From contig JAJNNX010000089.1 of the NCBI GenBank assembly GCA_023159155.1, positions 1 through 64,000 of the forward strand: DNA of 64,000 nt, written 5' to 3'. The notes under the pieces were generated by a model. The model was not told the DNA's origin and did no database searches. It was given only the letters and a program-made list of their open reading frames with translations. The position numbers and the translations under genes were made by a program. Of this stretch, positions 56,540 through 64,000 are shown piece by piece. How positions within the stretch are numbered: position 1 is the first letter of the stretch; every line of letters starts with the position of its first letter. Origin of the DNA: Ustulina deusta (taxonomy: Eukaryota; Ascomycota; Sordariomycetes; Xylariales; Xylariaceae).

Positions 56540-56897
56540 TCGACTGAAGCACGACGTGGGACTTGGGAGAGGACGGCCGCTATCGTTATCGGCGGGAGTC
56601 GAATGTATCACGCCAGCCTTGACAAGCAAGCCTATTATTTCCTCACACCCGCGCTCTATCGCGAAGCCCATTATGAATTTATCAGGCCTAGCCTCTTCCT
56701 CGACCGGTTCATCCATGAGTTGTCTCAACTGTTCTTCGAACCATGCTCCGCCTTGATCTCCGGCGCCTACGTAACTTTGCCGAAGCTCAACCCTATTCGA
56801 GTAGGAGTCGTGTTATCGATTTGTTCTCGCTCTCTACCGCCGAGTATAAAGCCGTCTTGCCCCACACATCATCTATGTCATCCATTTTCTCCCGGAA
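56540..56897 (-). pseudogene. Ankyrin-repeat protein relic
   Basis: The minus strand reads MDDIDDVWGKTALYSAVESE, NKSITRLLLE and then a TAG stop, one near-complete ankyrin repeat (GxTALxxAVExxxxxIxxLLLE). Beyond a frame change another frame gives MGFAIERGCEEIIGLLVKAG V, the second half of a further repeat, before diverging. No full gene remains. Ankyrin tails are common on fungal STAND/NLR-like proteins, so this could be debris from such a gene. Confidence 0.55.
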
Positions 56898-57000
56898 GAG
56901 CTCAGTTGAGCTCAAAAATCTTAAAGATTAATACATAAATTATTACGTCAAATATTTTATTTTATTCTAACACTAATACCACTATATTGTCCCTCAGTCA

Positions 57001-57040
57001 TTCTTCCTTCGTTAAAAACGAAGCCATTGCAGCGATCCCC
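57001..57040. repeat. Palindrome related to the MITE at 52.8 kb
   Basis: ccttcgttaaaaacgaag followed by cattgcag echoes the left end of the MITE (cgtttttaacgaag, then cattgcag), with the inner arm inverted. Perhaps a fragment or rearranged copy. Confidence 0.35.
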
Positions 57041-57278
57041 GAGCAGACCTGATGACAACGAACCTAAGCCTAAGTGAGCCTAAGGAGAGCCTGAGCAAAA
57101 GCGGCAAGCGATCATATGACCTCGAATATCAATATTCTGGTCCATAACAGATAACTTTATTATGATTCTTATTTCACGGGGAAGAAAAAGCGAGTCAGTC
57201 ATAGAAAGTGTCGAATGTGGCTCACCAATAGTACTGCAATTACTTAAATGATACTTAGAGAGGCAACACTCAGGAATG

Positions 57279-58994
57279 TTAGTCTTCCCGACCTCCTGAT
57301 GTTGTCTGTGTTCTCCGACGTAGCCTTGAGATGATATTATTTTCCAACTCTTCCACTTCCATTCCTAGGCCTTCTTTCCAGACTTTCTTCCTCATTTCCT
57401 GGCGACGGTCCCAGAACCACAGGGTTGCAACGATGATAACAGTCAATGGGATAGTAATGACGAAGTACACCCAGAGTTGCCGTGATACGACGAGGTTACC
57501 TAGTTCTCCGGCCTCTGTTATTGCGGCATTACTAATGTTAGCGCGTGGTTGCAGTGACTGGGGCAGTTACTGGAGATATTTACCGCTCTCCACGTCGAAG
57601 AATACCATGCTGAACAGCGAAGCTAAGAAAGTGCCGGGCAGAAACGTAGCTCCAAGTAGGGATAATCGCTTGGTCGCATTGTTGTCCTTCATGCTGGCCT
57701 GAGCTAGCCGACGTTGCTCCGTAAGCATCTCGACCATCTGCAAATTGGAGATAGCTTCTCGATGCGACATGATGTTGACTATCTGGGTGAACGATCAGCA
57801 TAACTATGTAATACATGAACTAAGCAGTCGAACAGGACATTGCCGACTTTTCTTACCGCGTCTCTCTGTCTGTTCAATCGTTCCATCGTGGTTGAAGCAT
57901 AAACTTCCACCCCTTTCAATTTTTGCCTGAGGAAGTCGAGCTTGCCTAGCATGTTGTTATGCTGAGCATTAAGTTCCGAACACCACGAGTCGGTAGACAT
58001 CCCACTCCTAAATCTGGCCATAGCCACCTCAAGCTGATCGAGAACACCTATATAAGCTTGCGGCCTAAGCCATAGTAGCTGGGCGTAACACTCGACAATG
58101 TCAAGGCCGATTTGCTCAAGCTCTTCCATTGGAACTTGACCAGCTGACTTGTTTTGAATACTAATCGTATTCTCCAACCGTCTCAGCCAATATCTGGCCT
58201 CGCCCTGTCTCATGTCTGTCTTCGTGCCCAGATATCGAGATATCAATATCAAAGGTAATAGTAGGGGATGCTTGACATATCCTGGCATAGATTTCAGTTG
58301 CTTGACCGCATCCGTGATGCCTGACGTCGAGGTTCCTTTCACGAATCCAGTGGTGACATTTGTGCGGAAAGAGTAGGACAAGATAGCTTCCCATCCTCGT
58401 GTTTGGCCTTCCTTTCTCATGTCCGCTTTGCGGAAGATGATATCTGAAGTCTGGTGTCAGGAATGACAGGCAGGTGAGGTGTGCCCAACGTACGTAAATG
58501 AGGGTCGTTTGGTTCATGGTCCAGATTACTCCAGAAGAGTGGCCCAACGATGCTCGTGCCTTCAATGGCCCGGAATGGCAGATTGAAAATCTTGATCATT
58601 GAGTGATAGTCGATCGCGCTAAAGGGAAGAGTCATGGGCGAGAATGTCTCGGGGTGCTTTGCATCTTTTTGTAACCTAGGGGGATAATGGTCAATTATGA
58701 ACTTCAGTTTCCCAGATTGCCCAGTTGGCAACATTGCTCACTCACACCAAGCGGATGCCGTTCAAGAGACGTACTTTTTCGGGAATTTGTTTCAACTCAT
58801 GCGCGCCCTGATTGTATTAATCAGTGGTTGTCTTCCGCGTTAGGATAAGATGAAATGGACGCATCTTTGGCTAGGCTATAATTGGGGGCTTATACATAAC
58901 TGTGCAAAAAATCGTGGAACTCATCTGGTGTCAGAGGATACTCTTCGATTGAGTTGTACCCTGGATCCTTACAACCACAGAGGATTAGTGCCAT
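57279..58994 (-). CDS. CorA-like membrane protein (fungal Mg2+/cation transporter-like)
   Basis: Six exons: 58994-58896, 58807-58746, 58675-58494, 58443-57857, 57782-57584, 57514-57279; 1365 nt, 454 aa. N-terminal part: ALILCGCKDPGYNSIEEYPL and HELKQIPEKVRLLNGIRLVL, then IFNLPFRAIEGTSIVGPLFW and HEPNDPHLH, the usual opening of this large fungal family. The middle is a helical cytosolic domain with a long coiled helix (LDFLRQKLKGVEVYAS to NLQMVEMLTEQRRLAQ). Two C-terminal membrane helices follow: LSLLGATFLPGTFLASLFSM (351-370) and LWVYFVITIPLTVIIVATLW (390-409), then a basic tail. The canonical GMN after helix 1 is not seen, as in many fungal relatives, so ion selectivity is uncertain. A homologous N-terminal segment from an ATG at 59119 (MDDYEFRLYLDACKYV) is one base out of frame. 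Confidence 0.75.
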
Positions 58995-60773
58995 GTATCG
59001 TGTACGGCCTGGGGGGTAGGGGAACCAAGTACCGAATAGTTCAGAATTTCTAGAAAACTTGTCTCTTCTGAAACATATTTGCAGGCGTCCAGATAGAGAC
59101 GGAACTCATAGTCATCCATCTTCAAAAGGGGGCATTAATATCGTTCAAGGGAAAAAAATCTGACCAGGGATGCACTTCAAGGTAGAAAACAGAATATACA
59201 AATGATGGTTGTGGCGTTAAAGGCAGAATGTCAGGCGCCTTACCCCTCCCAGTATAGCGCATCTTACCCGCTTAGCTGATGCATATAGATGGAGAGATTG
59301 TGTGCCCCCATACTCCCTGGGATTCCCCGCAGCTCCAAACTGCATGTCAGCATCTTGGGCGCGGCGCAGGAGGGGAACGCGTGGTTGCCTAAGATGAGGC
59401 GGGAGGAGATGGCATCCTGGAGCTGGAATTGGATTAGCGTATTGCCAGCAAACAGTTCGGGAGAACTCATGGCAATAGCACGGGCGATGCTGGCGCGGAG
59501 CGGAAGGGGGTGGCGAACGGGTGGCCGTGCTGGACTTATGCTTGCCGGTTGGGTCGAAATCACTCGAGAAGCAGTAGAACCCCCGGTACTCCAACAAAGA
59601 TAAAAAGTATTCATCTACGTTAGCTGCGGCCTAGTGTTCAAACGTCCTAGGAGGAGCACTGCGATGACTAAACACACTGGGAGGCCGCACTTCATTTAGC
59701 CTCGTGTCTACGCCAACGCCCAAATTCCAGTTCTTCAGCATAGGCAGGAAGCAGAGATTGCCCTCGATCAGCTACGAACATATAAGCAAGGTAGCAGGTC
59801 ATTACAAGATTGTATCGTCATTTACATAGCCTGGAAAGTCCCTACAACAGCAACAATCTCTCTGGCAAAGCAACGAGCAAAACCATCCAGTAAAAAATGA
59901 AGATTGCACTTTTGCCACTCTAAAGCCACCATTAAATTAATGATGTTCGTCAGCCTGATTACGCAAGACCCTTACGTAGCTCGACCTTCGAGGAGATTAC
60001 AAGTGTAGGTTTTTTTCTTTTTTTCCTAGGTGGCAGTGCTAACAATGTTGTATTAGGAAGTGGCTGATCGCCAGCCAGAGCATAAGGGGCAAACGATTGG
60101 GTACCGATAGAGATGGGAGTGGTGATTCGTAGCTGGGAATGGCATGTCATGCAGGTACCGGGGAAATACAATGCAGGTCCTTTGATTAATGTCCTAGGCA
60201 CCAGGGGCTGTCCTAATATTGTATTCGCCGGTGTGGTTGCAGGAGTATGCGGATGGTGTGAGAGCCGTGATAGCTTCATACGTGTCAACCAAGGATGTAT
60301 TCTGTTTGTTATATCAAGATGGCAGATATGAGTTCACCCGGGCCGATTTGTAATCATTGTCTTTCTCCCTGCTTCCATGCTCTCTGATCGGTGACGTGTG
60401 TTAGGCGGAAGCTATTGGTATCTGTTTATCCACCGGTTTAGACGTCTTGCCCCTTTATGCTGTGAATCTCTACGAAGTGCCCTGCTCTCAATTTTAAATA
60501 GCCCCTCAACCTCTTCGAACTCTCGGTTTGCCTATGAAGCATCCTTTCCCTAGTGCAACTATCTAGTTTGCATACTATTGCTTCCACACCCACATCATTC
60601 CTACTTGCTGCCTTAGGTACTGAATTACCATTACCTCCTTTTGTGTTTCGGTAGAGAAAACCATTATTTTTGGCGAATACAGCGTTTCCACCCGGACAGT
60701 TTACTCACCAGCGCCAAATCTACTCCATAATTAAAATTCTCGAACACTACCACACGGCTTTACGAGCATCATC
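58995..60773. other. Intergenic with weak open frames
   Basis: Holds the out-of-frame 5' extension of the CorA-like gene (to 59119). Minus frames at 59264-59614 (contains FQLQDAISSRLILGNHAFPS) and 59959-60288 are open and partly protein-like, but without start, splice or family support. The last 150 bases before 60774 are C/T-rich, like a promoter. Confidence 0.4.
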
Positions 60774-61136
60774 ATGTCCCTGACACGCCCATTCAACCGG
60801 ACAACTATTGGGTCAATGTCCAATGAGAATTTACAGCGTTTTCAGATCCTGTTTCGCGACAGCAGGAACACAAATATCATCTCGATGGGGTGCCTCATGC
60901 CAGGCATCATTGTCGCACCCCTGACAGCCGGTATTTCTGTGCTTGTTTCCGGGCTTAAGGCTTTCTGGCACGGACTTCGAGCTTTTAAGGCCCGGAAGCA
61001 ACTCAAGGCTATTCGAACCGAACTCGTGAGTCGCGGACGACAGTTCCAACATACTAATTTCAGAAACTTGATGACCTGGGAGAATCTCTTTGCCGCCCTA
61101 GGCATTTGGACCCCGGATGGATCCAGCAATAGCTAA
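60774..61136 (+). CDS. Small hypothetical protein with one hydrophobic segment
   Basis: 120-aa single-exon frame, ATG in good context (tcatcATGt) after a C/T-rich leader. Residues about 40-65 (SMGCLMPGIIVAPLTAGISV LVSGL) are hydrophobic enough for a membrane segment; a basic helix follows (FWHGLRAFKARKQLKAIRTE). The end is GIWTPDGSSNS. No family recognised. The leader, codon quality and compact form favour a real gene, but it could be species-specific or spurious. Confidence 0.45.
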   Translation: MSLTRPFNRTTIGSMSNENLQRFQILFRDSRNTNIISMGCLMPGIIVAPLTAGISVLVSGLKAFWHGLRAFKARKQLKAIRTELVSRGRQFQHTNFRNLMTWENLFAALGIWTPDGSSNS

Positions 61137-61983
61137 GTGAAAGGGCACCATGCGGAAGCCCTAGGCACCAGGTACCGACCGACACATCTAAATGGGATAA
61201 ATACCTCGCACCCCAGTCAGATACACCAATCAGCTTTCCTCTACAACCATACTCAATACAGACCTTTAGAATAGACCTAAGCCACCAAGTGGCTAGTTCT
61301 GTAGAGGGTCCGTATTGAAGGCACATGCATGGGCTTCGGACTAATCATGGACATTGGCTTTATTAATCGCATGGCTGTGCAAAGAGGTGCCGGTACATTT
61401 CCCCACTACTACAAGATTGTAACAATAATCTCTTGGCTTTTCTTTATCTTCTTGTTTGATGATACCACTGGCTTTTGGTTCTGTTGCCTGGATGATCGGG
61501 TATATCGTTATGCGCTTTAGCTGCTTGGTTATTTTCCCGGAAGGACCCTAATATACCCTCAACACATTTTGCAAACTAATATATCTCTCCATTTTCAATA
61601 AGGAATAGCTTGTTATATCATTCCCACAAATCAGGTATTAAATGAGATCTGGGAAGTTCGAGGTACTATTAGACAATAAATCCTAGAACTTCTGTTTTTT
61701 ACTAAGATCGAGTCAAAAGACATCACTGGGCCTTTTTGTCTTGAATTCGGTTGCTTTTATTATAGGCAATTAACAGAGACTTAGCCATCGAATCCGTACC
61801 CGGATCTGGATGCGATGTGAGTGCAAGCCTGTTATAGCATAATAATAATGATAATAGCCACTTACGTCATTCATGCACAAGGTCCCATCCCACTGTTACT
61901 CTCTCATTCCCTCACCATAAATCTAGACTGGTCTTTGCATTACAGTTAGAAATAAAGGCCTACTAGGGAGATCTTGCCAATGC
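61137..61983. other. Intergenic, A/T-leaning
   Basis: No supported gene. Composition shifts towards A/T, the approach to the right-hand AT block. Confidence 0.45.
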
Positions 61984-63011
61984 ATGTCGGCCCGGGAAAA
62001 GTATCAGACTAGGAACCAGTATTCTATCAGCCAGGTGGGAGGAACGGTCAGGGATCTGGAGTGCAACCCTTCAGTGAACAGCAATGCAAGATCCTGGTTT
62101 CAGCTGTTAGTGCACTCTCGGTGCCAAAGAAACGGGGCGTTCCTAGGGCAGCCACTTTTCCCAGGAAAATTGTTTCACGCTGCTACTTTTGATTGGAAAT
62201 ACAAAGAAATAGTGGTAATTGGTCTGTTCCCAGTCACTCGAACAAGGCTGAGAAGATAGGCTGAATTTGTTGCTATCAGGGCATGGCTGCCGTGCCACCC
62301 ATGCAGTTCCAATCATGAGTTTCTGTGACGGTGCCGCAAAGAGGATCACCTAGTTCACCAGGCAGATCCACTGGCTAGCAGTCTGGCCAAATCCGGAGTA
62401 TTCAACTGTGTTTAGGAGGACAATGAAAGCCATCTGCTGTGAGGCATTATTGTGCCAGGCTCTACTAGGAAAAAGAGAGGGTCTTCAAAGGCTTCGATAC
62501 CACCGCTGGATCACAGATTCGCAAGAACTGGACTAAGGATGCCACAGAATACATTTTGGGGGGGAGGGATGAGGGGGAAATGTTCTTGTCCCTAAAACTG
62601 GGGTCAACAACACCGGTTACCTTGCCGGCTTACATCGCAACAATGTGGAGTTGCAGGACCCAATCAAAGAAATCATCTTTACAAGTATTCGACCCCAATC
62701 TAGAAGAATCACAACCGCTGATGCCATTGTTCTGAAGATGGCGGGGGGCCATGTGAGCGATGGATCCTCATCTTTGTATTTTGGGACATGCTTCTCGGGC
62801 TTTCCGAACATATTTTGGCATGATGGGACCTACTACCCTAAGCGATCATCTGTCAGTCATTCACACATATGAATGCCAATTCAACTCTTCTTTGCGTGTT
62901 ATCTGGCCTATTCCTCACGCAATTGGAGTTCCAAGATCGATTCTTGGTTTAAACCCTAGTATTGTTGAAGGCTTGCAAGAGGCTGAAAGGAGGGACATCA
63001 ATGGTGTCTAG
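61984..63011 (+). pseudogene. Baeyer-Villiger/FMO-type monooxygenase relic
   Basis: Pieces of a flavin monooxygenase follow in order on the plus strand. QPLFPGKLFHAATFDWKYK and EIVVIG (62151-62223) fit the PxxPG...FHTxxWD block and the start of the second nucleotide-binding strand, whose GxGxSA has been lost. TRQIHWLAVWPNPEYSTVF (about 62360-62412) fits the FxRTxxW region, preceded by a TAG where CAG (Gln) is expected. NNTGYLAGLHRNNVELQDPI and ADAIVL (62608-62732) lead to YFGTCFSGFPNIF. After a frame change comes MMGPTTLSDHLSVIHTYECQ with FNSSLRVIWPI. Stops and shifts rule out function; C-to-T changes suggest RIP damage next to element D. Such enzymes often serve secondary metabolism. Confidence 0.75.
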
Positions 63012-63583
63012 AAAAGATCAGATAAGTTTGTCTGGTCAATAAGATGTTAGTCTTGGTTCATTGACCCCAGAATCAAGAGAAACACGGTTGTTTTCCTGGT
63101 TAGCAGTATATTTTCTAGCCTTAAGGCATGCATGACTGTTGGATTCAGATCATATTGCTATCAACATTAACTATAATAGACTTGTTTGGTCTATTCTTTG
63201 ACAATAGTATCACCTGGGCATTTTGTCTGGCATTAGCGCATGGATTAATGTTGATGTCCTTGCATTAGCTCTTTTTGGTCAAGAATACCCAATCATCATG
63301 TGGTTTTAATAGGGCTATCTGAGCTGATTAACTGGGATAAAGCTAGCCAGAAAAGCAGAAAGGGTGGCTGCTACCTATAATAGAAATAAGTGTTGAACTA
63401 GACATCAATATAGGAGTACTTGCTAGGAAAGTACAAGGGGAATACCTATATCACCACTCATAGTGGATGCCTATTAATTAGCCTCCATTTTTTCTATAAC
63501 TTTGTTTTTCTAACTAATACTACAATATACTCACTCACTTTACTTTTATTTAAAAAAAATATATTAAACCTAGTATTAATAAA
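63012..63583. other. Boundary to the right-hand AT block
   Basis: A/T-leaning spacer between the monooxygenase relic and element D. Nothing recognised. Confidence 0.5.
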
Positions 63584-63812
63584 TGTCACAATTAGTCGAG
63601 TAAAGCTTCTATAGCTAGTTTATTAATACTATAGACAAAAACTCTAAGCTAAAAAAAAAAAAAAAAAAGTCAGAGTTTATAAAATAGGTAGATATAGACT
63701 CTATATATATAGCTGCAAAGTTATAGGTTAATCTATATATAAACTTCTTATTTTATTGCTATATAGGTTTAAAATTTTTATAAGTTTTGCTAAAACTATA
63801 CTAATTATTATA
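63584..63812 (-). repeat. 3' LTR of element D
   Basis: 229 bases, matching the other family LTRs with transitions as the main difference; the inner end (ctatactaattattata) is a fully converted form of the canonical ctgtactgaccgttaca. Confidence 0.85.
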
Positions 63813-64000
63813 TTATTTTTTTTTAAAACTAAAAGTTTAAATATAGTTTTAATTTAAAATTACTAATAATATTAAGTTTATATAGTTTTTTTATATTATA
63901 CTGCTTTATTATTGTTTTTATAATTATTTGTAAATTTATTAGCTATTATTATATATATTTATTTTTATAGTTTTATAAAATTAATTAAGTTTAATTAATA
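63584..64000 (-). mobile_element. Element D: 3' LTR and internal end of an A/B-family retrotransposon
   Basis: LTR at 63584-63812 is the inverted counterpart of 2496-2729. Its outer end is little damaged (tgtcacaattagtcgagtaa). From 63813 the sequence is the reverse complement of about 15460-15651 in element A, the stretch just before the 3' LTR of A, including the purine tract. D is therefore a minus-strand element whose 3' end faces the gene island and whose body lies beyond the window. It is the same family as A and B, and is RIP-mutated inside. Confidence 0.85.

Noticed and set aside
1..64000. CRISPR arrays, rRNA, prokaryotic operons or Shine-Dalgarno sites
   Set aside because: None seen; the organism is eukaryotic and the regular A/T repeats are RIP-mutated retroelements.

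Overview
This window is nuclear DNA of a filamentous ascomycete (Pezizomycotina). The evidence is: genes split by short GT..AG introns with CTAAC/CTGAC-type branch points, gene families typical of that group (HET, 2EXR, STAND/DUF7708-type, fungal AAA+ ATPases, NO VEIN-like proteins, GH125), and a sharp alternation between an almost pure A/T block and normal-GC gene DNA. The A/T block carries dense C-to-T and G-to-A transitions, as expected from repeat-induced point mutation (RIP). I cannot name the species.

Layout. Positions 1-16683 are a gene-free, RIP-degraded stack of LTR retrotransposons nested three deep. Element B (minus strand, entering from the left edge, 5' LTR 16444-16683) is split by element A of the same family (2496-15886, plus strand, TSD taaaa). 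A is in turn split by an unrelated Copia-like element C (2805-10165, TSD aataa). A fourth element, D, of the A/B family enters at 63584 on the minus strand and runs off the right edge. Between them lies a gene island of about 47 kb whose two edges hold decayed genes: a short-chain dehydrogenase relic at about 17 kb and a Baeyer-Villiger/FMO-type monooxygenase relic at about 62-63 kb.

From left to right the island holds: a 2EXR protein; a head-to-head pair made of a 1233-aa AAA+ ATPase (minus) and a 632-aa STAND-like protein (plus); a decayed SEC61-alpha copy; an RNase H1-type protein followed by RNase H2 subunit C; the MYST acetyltransferase ESA1; a PLP aminotransferase; a secreted GH125 mannosidase back to back with pantoate-beta-alanine ligase; a 1748-aa, 11-exon NO VEIN/sacsin-like protein with an N-terminal GHKL ATPase and a C-terminal nuclease-like domain; phosphomevalonate kinase (ERG8); a 5'-damaged HET protein; a small TA-flanked MITE just upstream of a dUTPase/dCTP-deaminase-like gene; an interferon-inducible 6-16 family protein; an ankyrin relic; a CorA-like membrane protein; and a small hypothetical gene.

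Housekeeping genes (ESA1, PanC, ERG8, RNase H2C, GH125) share the island with genes of self/non-self recognition type (STAND-like, AAA+, HET, 2EXR, ankyrin, GHKL-nuclease). The second set resembles fungal allorecognition or immunity repertoires; that functional link is inference from families and neighbourhood, not shown by the sequence. Exon boundaries were read by eye from splice signals, reading-frame continuity and protein-family continuity. Where I give a full join, the exon lengths sum to a multiple of three.
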